DNA of 55,619 nucleotides from Oxobacter pfennigii (GCF_001317355.1 NZ_LKET01000031.1:1-55619), one strand, 5' to 3'; shown: positions 36,486 through 44,974, counted from the first letter of the stretch. Numbers and translations are program-made. The notes: a model not told the origin generated them from the sequence alone.

Positions 36486-37112
36486 GTGTCAAAAATTGAT
36501 GAAATCAAAGCTGGTGTTGCAGCCGGTAAAACCAAAGTCGTTCCTGGTTTAGTACAGGAAGCATTAAATGAGGGACTTCAAGCAACAGCCATACTCGAAG
36601 CTATGGTTGAAGCTATGGGAGTAGTAGGTGACAAATTCTCATCAGGAGAAATATTTGTTCCTGAAATGCTCGTTGCAGGTAAAGCAATGCAAAAAGGCGT
36701 AGAAGTACTTAAGCCTGTTCTTGCAAGTGCAGGTTCGGTATCCCTTGGAAAATGCATTATAGGAACAGTTGCCGGAGACCTTCATGACATCGGCAAAAAC
36801 CTTGTTGCTCTTATGATAGGCAGCGCAGGCTTCGATGTTATCGACCTCGGCGTTGACGTTCCAAAAGAAAAATTCATTGAAACAATAAAAGCAAATCCTG
36901 ATGTAAAAGTAGTAGCTTGCTCAGCACTTTTAACAACAACAATGCCAGCTATGAAAGAGACAGTAGAAGCTATAAAGAGCAGCGGTTTAATAGGATTCAA
37001 GGTATTAGTAGGCGGAGCACCTATCACTCCTGAATTCGCATCTTCAATCGGAGCTGACGCTTATGCCCGCGATGCAGGCGGAGCTGCTGTTAAAGCTAAG
37101 GAATTAGTATAG
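36486..37112 (+). CDS. corrinoid (B12-binding) methyl-carrier protein, copy 2
   Basis: 208 residues, with the B12-binding motif D98-L-H100-D-I-G103 and the same cap domain as copy 1 at 30088-30714. They differ at only 11 residues. It starts with GTG, whereas copy 1 starts with ATG; the AGGGAGG site is good. It is the last gene of the 34139-37112 unit and is followed by a strong terminator. Copies 1 and 2 form inverted repeats about 6 kb apart, a possible substrate for inversion by recombination. Confidence 0.95.
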   Translation: MSKIDEIKAGVAAGKTKVVPGLVQEALNEGLQATAILEAMVEAMGVVGDKFSSGEIFVPEMLVAGKAMQKGVEVLKPVLASAGSVSLGKCIIGTVAGDLHDIGKNLVALMIGSAGFDVIDLGVDVPKEKFIETIKANPDVKVVACSALLTTTMPAMKETVEAIKSSGLIGFKVLVGGAPITPEFASSIGADAYARDAGGAAVKAKELV

Positions 37113-37141
37113 TTAGTTACACTCCTCTTATATTTTAAAAA

Positions 37142-37195
37142 AGGAAGAAGCCTGATTTACAGTAAAACCACATAAATCAGGCTTCCTCCTTTTTA
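37142..37195 (+). terminator. terminator of the methyltransferase/corrinoid operon
   Basis: A stem of 18 bp with one G-U pair (37142-37159 and 37173-37190) and a T run. Strong rho-independent terminator, 30 bases after the corrinoid gene. Confidence 0.9.
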
Positions 37196-37239
37196 TTTCA
37201 AACTGTAATTTTTCTTATTTCCTCTGTATTTACCAATCT

Positions 37240-37365
37240 CCTTATGATATTTCATACTGTATCCCGCAATTATTTCGCGAGTATGATGATCCAGCGTCAT
37301 GTATGTTGCCAGCAGCCCTTAATCTCCCGCATATTTATCAACATATTCAAGAACTTACATAAACC
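37240..37365 (-). pseudogene. C-terminal remnant of a UroD-type methyltransferase
   Basis: Minus-strand translation gives YVDKYAGD, stop, GLLATYMTLDHHTREIIAGY. It matches the C-terminus of the methyltransferase at 39217-40257 (YVDKYAGNGGLLATYMTRDPHTHEVIA). DNA blocks such as CCCGCATATTTATC.ACATATTCA are shared. The rest of the gene is gone. Confidence 0.75.
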
Positions 37366-37412
37366 TACCTAACAGTCCCATACAGAATATGTACATAAAC
37401 ATTAAAAGCAAA

Positions 37413-38666
37413 TTATCGGCTTAAGTTTCTATACTTTCCGGGTGACATACCCGTAAACTTTTTAAATACCTTGCAGAAATAATTCTTATCGGCAATACCA
37501 ACTCTAGCTGATATTTCTGCTAAAGATAACTTTAGATCTTTCAACATTTTTTTACTTTCCTCTATCCTTGCATTGTTCAGATAGTCTATAAGATTCACAT
37601 TTGTCTCCCTCTTGAATATCTTGCTTAAATATGTGGCACTTGAATGTACAGATTCCGAAATACTTTCCAAGGAAATATCATTAGTGTAGTTCTCGCTGAT
37701 ATAATTTATAGTCCTATTTACTAAATCTGAATTAGGCTTGGTATCTACTGAATATACACAGTCTTCAAAACACTCCAACACTTTTACTATCCATTCACCC
37801 ACGTCCTCTACCGTATTTAATTCATATACTTCATTAAGATACTTTAACTTCAATCCAAATATCATTTCAAGGTTTCCACCGCCTTCAATCGCGGCCCTTG
37901 AAAATACTATCATTAATTCAATAGCTCTTGCTTTGGTAACTTCAAGATTATTGACGTTATTGAACAAAATATGGCCTAAAAGTTCATTTAATATTATTCT
38001 AGAGCCGCTTTTATCTCTATGCTTGATCTTAGCTATAAATTCATTTTCCATCTCGAAGGAATAGTATTTGGAAATATAGTCCTGCTGATATTGTTCCTTT
38101 GCATCCTGTATATTTCCGTGTATAGAAGCTTGCTCCAGGTATAACTTTTTCCTTTCGCTGATTACGGCACTTTCTTCTTCTATTATATCTTTTACAACGA
38201 CATAAAGCATATCTGCAAGGTATTTAATTCTTTCAGGCTCAATAATTGGAACTAACCTTGCATAGGTGCGGAGCGCCCCCCTGCTTGAGATATTAAAATG
38301 ATTAGCTTCAATTACGCCGTCTATCATATAATCGTCAAAACGAACCATCTGCACGGGCCCTGCAAGAAGTGCACCTCTGAATATCCCTTTAATCACTATA
38401 GGTACAGTCCAATGTACCAATCCCCCAGGACAAAAATAAACATATGGTTCTCCAAGCTTCTCAGCCTGCTTTGCTACGTAAAGATGAGCGGCATTACAAG
38501 AGCATGCATCACCTGAAAGCTCCCTGAATTTCTCACAATATTGGGATGGTACTCCTTCAAAATCCACAGCATTCCCATTTTCATCTATTGAAAAACAAGA
38601 TACTCCAGATACCTTATTATACATTATTAGGTGTTCTCTTACGCTTTTTTGATACAGCGAACTCAT
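37413..38666 (-). CDS. AraC-family regulator with a PocR sensory domain
   Basis: 417 residues. Residues about 15-125 are a PocR-type domain (GDACSCNAAHLYVAKQAE, then PYVYFCPGGLVHWTVPI), which is thought to bind small organic ligands. The last 100 residues are a double AraC helix-turn-helix (DISLESISESVHSSATYLSKIFKRETNVN and LAEISARVGIADKNYFCKVFKKFTGMSPGKYR). PocR itself controls B12-dependent propanediol use in Salmonella, so the pairing with corrinoid methyltransferases makes sense. It is probably the local activator of the 34139-42227 genes. GAAGGATATTC precedes the ATG. Confidence 0.9.
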   Translation of the reverse strand: MSSLYQKSVREHLIMYNKVSGVSCFSIDENGNAVDFEGVPSQYCEKFRELSGDACSCNAAHLYVAKQAEKLGEPYVYFCPGGLVHWTVPIVIKGIFRGALLAGPVQMVRFDDYMIDGVIEANHFNISSRGALRTYARLVPIIEPERIKYLADMLYVVVKDIIEEESAVISERKKLYLEQASIHGNIQDAKEQYQQDYISKYYSFEMENEFIAKIKHRDKSGSRIILNELLGHILFNNVNNLEVTKARAIELMIVFSRAAIEGGGNLEMIFGLKLKYLNEVYELNTVEDVGEWIVKVLECFEDCVYSVDTKPNSDLVNRTINYISENYTNDISLESISESVHSSATYLSKIFKRETNVNLIDYLNNARIEESKKMLKDLKLSLAEISARVGIADKNYFCKVFKKFTGMSPGKYRNLSR

Positions 38667-39047
38667 GAATATCCTTCTCCTTATTTCTCTTCACGGTATT
38701 GCTGCCAAGTACTTAATCACAAACCATGCAGAATAAAGAATTTCAAGGTGAGCAAACCTTATTTACACCTTACATTACTCGACATACTGATCCAGCAGAA
38801 AAAAGAGGACGTAATCTTGTAGCTAAATAATAAGGCTTCCGATATCATATACGTATCAGCAGCCTTATTAAGAGACGTAAACTTGTTAACAATATTATGT
38901 TATCACTTTTATAGAATTCAGTCAATAAATAAAAGAATAGATTCTATTTACAATATAATTCTTGAACTTACAATTCGCATTATTATACTGGAATAAATCT
39001 CCTCATAACCTTGAAGCTTTTTTTCAAAGTCCGATATATTGGAGTGC
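38667..39047. other. intergenic region
   Basis: 380 bases upstream of the AraC-type gene. A hairpin AATAAGGCT/AGCCTTATT at about 38828-38868 is present. No gene recognised. Confidence 0.35.
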
Positions 39048-39095
39048 TGCCCGCGATGCAGGCGGAGCTGCTGCTAAATCTAAGGAATTAGTATA
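39048..39095 (+). pseudogene. 3'-end remnant of a third corrinoid protein gene
   Basis: Sixteen codons, ARDAGGAAAKSKELV and stop, in the same frame and with nearly the same DNA as the 3' ends of both intact corrinoid genes (ARDAGGAAVKAKELV). About 44 of 48 bases match copy 2. The sequence before it is unrelated. Confidence 0.85.
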
Positions 39096-39139
39096 ATTTT
39101 ATTTAAACCCATAATCAAGAATAAAACGACACCCAAATC

Positions 39140-39198
39140 AAATAAATCAGCCATAAGAACTCTCCCCTTTCGGTGGGATTCTTATGGCCGATTTATTT
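39140..39198. terminator. bidirectional terminator
   Basis: Long inverted repeat (AAATAAATC..GCCATAAGAA and partner) with A/T runs at both ends. It once ended the lost corrinoid gene and now serves the convergent methyltransferase at 39217. Confidence 0.85.
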
Positions 39199-39216
39199 TG
39201 AACTAAATTTTTTTGT

Positions 39217-40257
39217 TTAAGATCGAGAATTATAATAATTCAAGCTGTATTCTAAGAGCTCTTTTGCAATTACTTCATGAGTATGGGGATCCCTTGTCAT
39301 ATATGTTGCCAGCAATCCGCCGTTTCCCGCATATTTATCGACATATTCATGGACGTAAGCTTTCAATTCTTCATCTGTTATTCCTGGTTTATTGATAACT
39401 TCGGCGTCCATACCTATCTGTATTGGGAGCTGTCTTCCATATTCTTTTCTGAGTCTAAAGAGGTCATTCATGGGCTGAGCTTCCCACATATCAGGATTCA
39501 ATTTTACTATTTGCGGTATTAGAGTTTCTATTTTGCCGCAGGAATGAAAGTTCATATATTTGCCCTTTTGATGTGCGAAATCAACGATGCGCTTCATAGG
39601 CTCGAAGATGTACTTTGCATACATTTCAGGTGATATAAATGTACTGATCTGGGTTCCCCAGTCGTCGCTGTTTATGAATACGTCAAAAGGAGCCCATTCT
39701 TTAATGACTTTGTCCATAAGCTTTATTTTGTAATCTGCCATTGCATTGAAGAATTTAATTGCAGATTCTTCTTCCTCGGCAAGGAAGCAGAAAACTTCTT
39801 CTGCAGTACAAAGGGATAACAGCCTTTCAAACAAGCCGTCCTGCATAAGGTAGAAATTAACTATATCAGGGTCGATGTTTGCAGCAGCTTCTTCCCTTAA
39901 GGGTGTGAAATCCATAGAATCAAGGTCGGGGAAAATGAATTTTTCTTCCCATTCCAATAGATCATTAAGAATAAAAGTATTCGGTGTCACCATTTGGCCG
40001 CCTGCTACGGGAACAAAGGTCCAGTCTACTCCAAACCAGTCCTTTCCGCTGTCTGTAAAGAAGGGGCGGTCGTTGTCATGGGGACATAAAACCAGGGCCT
40101 TTTCAGTATTCATATTGGGTACCCACATGGGTTTTTTTCTGTCAAAGACCATCTTCATGTTTTCTTTTGGGGTGATAGGGTAGTCTAAGTCTAATTTCGG
40201 GAAAAACGAAGGAAGTGTACGCAGCTGAGGTTTGTTTTCACTTTTAGTTTCACTCAT
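39217..40257 (-). CDS. UroD/MtaA-family corrinoid-dependent methyltransferase
   Basis: 346 residues. The motifs are NSDDWGTQ (196-203) and H238-S-C240-G, the zinc site. It shares the opening pattern (PITPKENMKMVFDRKKPMWVPN) with the other methyltransferases here. Downstream of the OYE-type reductase gene by 59 bp on the same strand, so the two are probably co-transcribed: reduction and demethylation of one substrate is a reasonable idea (inference). AGGAGAGG precedes the ATG. A decayed sister C-terminus lies at 37240. Confidence 0.86.
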   Translation of the reverse strand: MSETKSENKPQLRTLPSFFPKLDLDYPITPKENMKMVFDRKKPMWVPNMNTEKALVLCPHDNDRPFFTDSGKDWFGVDWTFVPVAGGQMVTPNTFILNDLLEWEEKFIFPDLDSMDFTPLREEAAANIDPDIVNFYLMQDGLFERLLSLCTAEEVFCFLAEEEESAIKFFNAMADYKIKLMDKVIKEWAPFDVFINSDDWGTQISTFISPEMYAKYIFEPMKRIVDFAHQKGKYMNFHSCGKIETLIPQIVKLNPDMWEAQPMNDLFRLRKEYGRQLPIQIGMDAEVINKPGITDEELKAYVHEYVDKYAGNGGLLATYMTRDPHTHEVIAKELLEYSLNYYNSRS

Positions 40258-40316
40258 TTAATCCTCTCCTTTTTTAATGTTGGAGGTCACTTCTCCTTTG
40301 GAGAAATATACCTTAT

Positions 40317-42227
40317 TTAAATATCTAAGGCGGCATTGAATCCGTCTGTTGTGGCAGTGTATAAGGTGCCGCGGTTTACAGAACAATCGCCTATTATACG
40401 GACATCATTTACTAAATTATTAAATTTAGCTACTTCCTGAAGCCTTGGTTTTACACCTAAAGAAATGATTAAAGTATCGAAGGGGATTTCTTGTTCTCCA
40501 CCGCTGCTTTGTACATAAGCATGATTTTCACCTGCACGTATGAGCTTGGTTTCAGGCAATACTTCAACTCCTTCTTTTCTTAATAGCTGAAGCAATGCAT
40601 TCATCGGGTTTGGAGATACCTGTATCATCTGTTTTTCCGTAACCATTTCTATTACAGTTACCTTCTTGCCCTTGCGTGCAAGATCAAGGGCTGTTTCACA
40701 TCCCGTCAATCCTCCGCCGGCAATGACAATGGTATTTCCTGTCCGAGCTTTTCCTGATTCAACATCGCCTACCCATACCGCATTTTTGCCGTCAAGTCCG
40801 GGAATGGGAGGAATGCTTGCTTGTGCGCCTACGGCTATAACAAGGGAATCCGGCTTTTCGGCAAGGATTCTTTCGGGAGTTGCCTCCGTTGCCAATCTCA
40901 ATGTTATATTTGGATGTCTTGAAGTCATCCTTATTGCCCATTTCAAATATTCCTTCAAATCCGCTTTAAAATCCGGTGATACTGCCAAGTTTAATGTACC
41001 GCCTAATTTTTCACTTTTTTCAAACAATATAACTTCATGTCCCCTGTCTGCAGCTGTCCTGGCAGCTTCCATACCTGCAGGACCCCCGCCTATGACCACA
41101 ACTTTTTTCTTAACCTTTGCCGGAAGGGGCTCATGTTTTAGTTCCAATTCTCTGCCTGCTTTGGGGTTTACCGAACATGCCGCCCTTATTCCTTCATTGC
41201 CGTGGGTTCTGTTTAAGCAAAGGACGCATCTTATGCAAGGCCTTATTTCATCTTCCCTGCCTGTCCTGGCTTTGTCCACGGCATACGGGTCTGCTATGGC
41301 TGTACGGATCATGGCGCATATATCCGCATCTCCTCTTTCAATTATATCAGAAGCTAAATCCATATCTATAGACCCAACTGTGGCTACTGGTATTTTGAGC
41401 CCGGCCTTTTTTACTTCAGCCGCAAAATGCACATTATACCCTCTTTTTATATATGCTGGCTGTGTTACAAAGGGGGCTATTGCATCATCCAGCAGCAATC
41501 CTGCTGATACATGTACAAGGTCTATTTTATCCTCAATTATTTTAATAAACTCTATTGTCTCATCTAATTCAATTCCGCCGGTTACCAGTTCTGAAGCGCT
41601 TAAGCGGAACTCAATGGCAAGCCTGTTTCCTACCCTTGTACAGATGGAATCCAGAAGTTCACATGCAAATCTAGCCCTGTTTTGTAATGAACCGCCGTAT
41701 TTATCAGTCCTGTGATTGAACAAGGGTGAAAAGAAATTGCTGATTAGAATTCCATGGCCGCCGTGGAGCATTATCATGTCCATGCCGGCTTTCAAGGCCC
41801 GTTCTGCCCCATCGGTAAAAAGCTTTATCCAGGTATCAATCTGTTCCTGGCTCATCACATCTATTGGTGACATGCCTTCAGGCATATTATGTCCGAAAGC
41901 AAAGCCCGCAAGCTCAATGGATGCTTTTGCCCCGTATCTGTGAATTGTGTCGGCAAGAACGGACAATCCCGGAACAACCCTGTCATGTGACATATTGACT
42001 GTGTAACCTGTAAAAGCAGGATTTGGAGGCGTGACCTGGGATATTCCCACCGTTACAATTCCTGCTCCTCCCTTTGCAAGTTCTCTGGTCCACTCAATAA
42101 GCTCGGGAGACACCAGGCTGTCGGAGGAAGCCAGCCTTGGCGCTGCAGGGGAAATTTCGATTCTGTTTTTAACTGTCATATTGCCAATCTTAATGGGTTC
42201 GAAGATTTTCCTGTACTTTGGATTCAT
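40317..42227 (-). CDS. Old-Yellow-Enzyme-type FMN/Fe-S/FAD reductase (2,4-dienoyl-CoA reductase-like)
   Basis: 636 residues, three parts. The FMN-binding TIM barrel (1-330) has the active-site block LHGGHG (154-159) and SPLFNHRTDKYGGSLQNRARF. A 4Fe-4S cluster motif follows with Cys331, Cys334, Cys337 and Cys351. Last are FAD (VVVIGGGPAGMEAA) and NAD(P)H (IVIAGGGLTGCETA) dinucleotide folds. This is the layout of trimethylamine dehydrogenase, BaiCD and anaerobic enoate reductases. It reduces a C=C bond next to a carbonyl or acts on a similar conjugated substrate. Adjacent methyltransferase and PocR-AraC genes point to aromatic or unsaturated methylated compounds. I considered bilirubin reductase (BilR) but the active-site motif is the ordinary one. 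Confidence 0.9.
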   Translation of the reverse strand: MNPKYRKIFEPIKIGNMTVKNRIEISPAAPRLASSDSLVSPELIEWTRELAKGGAGIVTVGISQVTPPNPAFTGYTVNMSHDRVVPGLSVLADTIHRYGAKASIELAGFAFGHNMPEGMSPIDVMSQEQIDTWIKLFTDGAERALKAGMDMIMLHGGHGILISNFFSPLFNHRTDKYGGSLQNRARFACELLDSICTRVGNRLAIEFRLSASELVTGGIELDETIEFIKIIEDKIDLVHVSAGLLLDDAIAPFVTQPAYIKRGYNVHFAAEVKKAGLKIPVATVGSIDMDLASDIIERGDADICAMIRTAIADPYAVDKARTGREDEIRPCIRCVLCLNRTHGNEGIRAACSVNPKAGRELELKHEPLPAKVKKKVVVIGGGPAGMEAARTAADRGHEVILFEKSEKLGGTLNLAVSPDFKADLKEYLKWAIRMTSRHPNITLRLATEATPERILAEKPDSLVIAVGAQASIPPIPGLDGKNAVWVGDVESGKARTGNTIVIAGGGLTGCETALDLARKGKKVTVIEMVTEKQMIQVSPNPMNALLQLLRKEGVEVLPETKLIRAGENHAYVQSSGGEQEIPFDTLIISLGVKPRLQEVAKFNNLVNDVRIIGDCSVNRGTLYTATTDGFNAALDI

Positions 42228-42353
42228 TCAAATCATCCTTTCATAGAAGTACATGTCATTTTCATTGTAGAATGATAATAAATTATCAATATTATTATAA
42301 TTCTACGTTTCCTTTGCAATTCCCTTTACACTTTTTATAATTTTGTTATAAAT

Positions 42354-42396
42354 AAAAAAAAGGCTGTATCTTTAATTCCCTGAAGATACAGCCTTT
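42354..42396. terminator. terminator downstream of the small gene
   Basis: Inverted repeat AGGCTGTATCTT/AAGATACAGCCT flanked by A and T runs, 18 bases after the stop codon of the small minus-strand gene. Confidence 0.85.
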
Positions 42397-42413
42397 AATA
42401 ATTCACATTATAT

Positions 42414-42605
42414 CTAAAACAGCCTTGTTCTTTCTATTATATTCTTGTCATCAATTTCCCTCTCTGTAAAGCAGTTCTTCTCTATACCGTCCGTATACAA
42501 TTCTTCAGGAATTGCATCCCTATAATCCTGGCTCAATGATTCCGCATCAGGAGCAGGAACTTCTTTTTTATTCTTGCTCTTTGACTTAACCTTTTTAATT
42601 TTCAT
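42414..42605 (-). CDS. small basic/acidic hypothetical protein
   Basis: 63 residues from the ATG at 42605, with AGGAGG 11 bases upstream. A GTG start at 42617 overlaps the ribosome site and is less likely. The first 17 residues are lysine-rich (MKIKKVKSKSKNKKE) and the rest acidic (DAESLSQDYRDAIPEELYTDG). No transmembrane segment. Family not recognised. It has its own ribosome site and terminator, which makes it a credible gene. Confidence 0.55.
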   Translation of the reverse strand: MKIKKVKSKSKNKKEVPAPDAESLSQDYRDAIPEELYTDGIEKNCFTEREIDDKNIIERTRLF

Positions 42606-42722
42606 AACATTTCTCACCTCCTATATATATTCAGTATATGTATTCTTTCGAAGGCAAATTTTTTTACAAACTAATTCAACATCTTTTTGCCGCTTTATAC
42701 CTTATAAGTAGAATACAATGAA

Positions 42723-42920
42723 GCTGTTGCATTATGAACAGCGTAAATGGGCATTGTGAGAGTTCTGAACAAGTCCTTGGTGACGCTGCCTAAGAAAATA
42801 CTTAGAATTTTAGATTGTCTGAGCGATAGAAAGTTTAAAAATTCTTGTATTTTCAAGGCAGGGAGCCTTAGAACTTGCAGAACTTGAACATAATAAATTG
42901 AGTGTTCAAAATGCAACAGC
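42723..42920. mobile_element. MITE-like element with 17-bp terminal inverted repeats
   Basis: The left end GCTGTTGCATTATGAAC (42723-42739) and right end GTTCAAAATGCAACAGC (42904-42920) are inverted repeats with one mismatch. The interior of about 164 bp has no gene of its own. A minus-strand frame that crosses it is a passenger. The end sequence resembles the GGCTGTTGCATT type seen on IS1182-like elements (from memory). No clear target duplication. Confidence 0.65.
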
Positions 42921-42971
42921 CCCCTTATGTTATACTATTACTATAATGATTTTTAGGAGGAGAAACCTTAT

Positions 42972-43202
42972 ATGTCAAGTGAAATCATATTTGTCATTGA
43001 GGAATCAAAAGAAGGCGGCTATGAAGCTAAGGCTTTAGGTCATTCAATATTTACACAGGCCGAAAGTTACGAAGAAATAAAGGAAAATATTAAATATGCT
43101 GTTAGATGTCATTTTGATGAGGATAGCATTCCACGAATTATAAGATTGCATTTTGGAATGGATAAAAGACTGTTAATTAAAGAGCTGTTTTATAATAATT
43201 AA
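42972..43202 (+). CDS. HicB-like small protein, no hicA partner
   Basis: 76 residues with the HicB-type fold: IIFVIEESKEGGYEAKALGHSIFTQAESYEEIKENIKYAVRCHF, then FDEDSIPRIIRLHF. Preceded by AGGAGGAG and a possible -10 (TATAAT near 42943). It may be a solitary antitoxin or a stand-alone member of the family. No HicA frame is present on either side. A terminator follows. Confidence 0.7.
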   Translation: MSSEIIFVIEESKEGGYEAKALGHSIFTQAESYEEIKENIKYAVRCHFDEDSIPRIIRLHFGMDKRLLIKELFYNN

Positions 43203-43240
43203 GGCCATATGATATAAAAAATAATCATATGGCCTTTTTT
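43201..43240 (+). terminator. terminator of the HicB-like gene
   Basis: 13-bp stem AAGGCCATATGAT/ATCATATGGCCTT and six Ts. It can also end the minus-strand ABC operon. Confidence 0.9.
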
Positions 43241-43268
43241 ATATGAAATGATTTTAACTTTTATTAAC

Positions 43269-44039
43269 TCATCCCATTTGGGCAGACCGGATTAAAATGT
43301 CCGTATATGGATGCTTGGGATGATTTATAATTTCTTCGGGTACCCCCTCTTCCACAATATTTCCTTCTTTCATAACAGCTATCCTGTCACTGATATTGCT
43401 CACCAGAGCAATATCATGAGAAATAAACAAATAGGACAAATTCAGATCCTGCTTCAATCGCAGCAATAATTGCAAAACCTGCGCCTGCACTGAAACATCC
43501 AGTGCGTTGGTAACTTCATCGCAAATCAATAATTTGGGATTGCTGACGATAGCTCTTGCTATAGCCACACGCTGGCATTCACCGCCGCTTAGTTCACTGC
43601 AAAAACGGTTTGCATAATCCTTCTTTAACCCCACCATTTCCAGAGTTTCATAGGCTTTATGAGTCATATCGCTGCGGGTCATATGTGAACGGTAGCGCAA
43701 TCCCTCGCAAATGGAATACAATACCGTCATTTTAGGGCTGAAGGAGGACAATGGATTCTGAAAAACCATCTGCATTTCATCGCGCAGGTAAAAGCCCTTT
43801 TGGCAGGACTTATCAGGCAGCGTCTTTTTATTAAATATAACTTCACCTTCCGTAATATCCAGCAGGCCGGCAATCATATTCGCAGCGGTGGATTTGCCGC
43901 TGCCGCTTTCGCCAATCAGGCTGAAACATTGGCCGGAAGAAATTTTAAAATTTATATCATCAACAGCTATAACCCTGGATCTTTTCCGGGAAAATACTTT
44001 TTTAAGATGCTTAACCTCTAACAAATATTCCTCTGCCAT
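43269..44039 (-). CDS. peptide/nickel-type ABC importer ATPase (DppF/NikE class)
   Basis: 256 residues. Walker A GESGSGKST, Q-loop VFQNPLSSF, signature LSGGE, Walker B LLICDEVTNALD, switch His in FISHDIAL. The C-terminus has the family tail HPKHPYTDIL. Last gene of the riboswitch-led operon. It is shorter than many DppF proteins because it lacks the C-terminal Fe-S/cysteine extension. It pairs with the second ATPase to power the importer. Confidence 0.9.
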   Translation of the reverse strand: MAEEYLLEVKHLKKVFSRKRSRVIAVDDINFKISSGQCFSLIGESGSGKSTAANMIAGLLDITEGEVIFNKKTLPDKSCQKGFYLRDEMQMVFQNPLSSFSPKMTVLYSICEGLRYRSHMTRSDMTHKAYETLEMVGLKKDYANRFCSELSGGECQRVAIARAIVSNPKLLICDEVTNALDVSVQAQVLQLLLRLKQDLNLSYLFISHDIALVSNISDRIAVMKEGNIVEEGVPEEIINHPKHPYTDILIRSAQMG

Positions 44040-44052
44040 TTCAATCCTCTCT

Positions 44053-44970
44053 TCAATGCGCTAATGACCAATGGGTATGAGAAAAATACTTTTTCTCATG
44101 GCTGTTTTCCATTACAGGCAAGGCTTCATACTTAAAATTGGTTTTAACATAACCTTCCCGGTGTATAGCTGCTTCGGCCATTGCTTTTTTAAATTTCGGA
44201 ACAGCTTTTAATAAAACTTGCGTATAGGGATGCTGCGAGCCGTATAAAACTTCTTCCTTCGTTCCCCACTCTACGATGCGCCCGCGGTACATGACACCAA
44301 CCATATCCGCCAGCTTTGCTACAATAGCCATATTATGGGTTACAAACAGCATTGAAGTATCATATTGATGGTACATCTGCAGCATTAAATTGATAATTTC
44401 CGCCTGTACCGTTACATCCAGTGAGCTGGTAGGTTCATCCGCCAGGATTAATTTGGGCCGGTTAGCCATAGCAAAAGCTATGGCCAGCCTCTGGCACATA
44501 CCCCCGCTCAGCTCAAAGGGGTAAGAACGCAAAACCCTCTCCGGGTCGCTGAATTTCAGTTCTATAAGCAATCCGTGTGCCAGCTCCCTGGCTTCTGTTT
44601 TTGTAATATCCTGATGCATCTTCATAAATTCATAAAATTGTTTTCCGGCACGCATTCCAGGGTCAAAAAAGCACTCCGGGTTCTGGAAAATCATTGAAAT
44701 ATCATGTCCCCGTATTTTACGGAATTCTTCATGGCATAAGCTTCGCAGATCACGTTCATTAAACATTATTTCTCCAGACGATACGGTGCCGTTTTCTCCT
44801 AAAAGTCCGATAATACTGCGCAGCAGTGTGCTTTTTCCGCTGCCGCTTTCACCGACAATCACAGCAATCTGTTTTTTGCCAACTTCCATGTCAACCAGCT
44901 TTACTACCGGTTTTTCGCCGTAGCTGACGTTCAGATCCTTAATCTTAAGCAAAGCGTTTCCTGCATTCAT
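44053..44970 (-). CDS. peptide/nickel-type ABC importer ATPase (DppD/NikD class)
   Basis: 305 residues. Walker A GESGSGKST, Q-loop IFQNPECFF, signature LSGGM (Met in place of Gln), Walker B LILADEPTSSLD, switch FVTHNMA. The tail GSQHPYTQVLLKAVPKF is typical. It follows the binding-protein gene by 4 bases and precedes the second ATPase by 13. The two ATPases form the heterodimer beneath the two permeases. Confidence 0.9.
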   Translation of the reverse strand: MNAGNALLKIKDLNVSYGEKPVVKLVDMEVGKKQIAVIVGESGSGKSTLLRSIIGLLGENGTVSSGEIMFNERDLRSLCHEEFRKIRGHDISMIFQNPECFFDPGMRAGKQFYEFMKMHQDITKTEARELAHGLLIELKFSDPERVLRSYPFELSGGMCQRLAIAFAMANRPKLILADEPTSSLDVTVQAEIINLMLQMYHQYDTSMLFVTHNMAIVAKLADMVGVMYRGRIVEWGTKEEVLYGSQHPYTQVLLKAVPKFKKAMAEAAIHREGYVKTNFKYEALPVMENSHEKKYFSHTHWSLAH

Positions 44971-44974
44971 GCCT

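Noticed and set aside
40666-41715. 349-codon open frame on the plus strand
   Set aside because: Antisense to the OYE-type reductase, with no ribosome site and no recognisable motif.
40317-42227. bilirubin reductase (BilR) as the identity of the OYE-type enzyme
   Set aside because: A BilS-like flavodoxin occurs in the window, but far away. The active-site region here (LHGGHG...) is the ordinary dienoyl-CoA/enoate reductase type.
42695-42916. 73-codon minus-strand frame
   Set aside because: It spans the MITE-like element and is explained by that repeat. No ribosome site.
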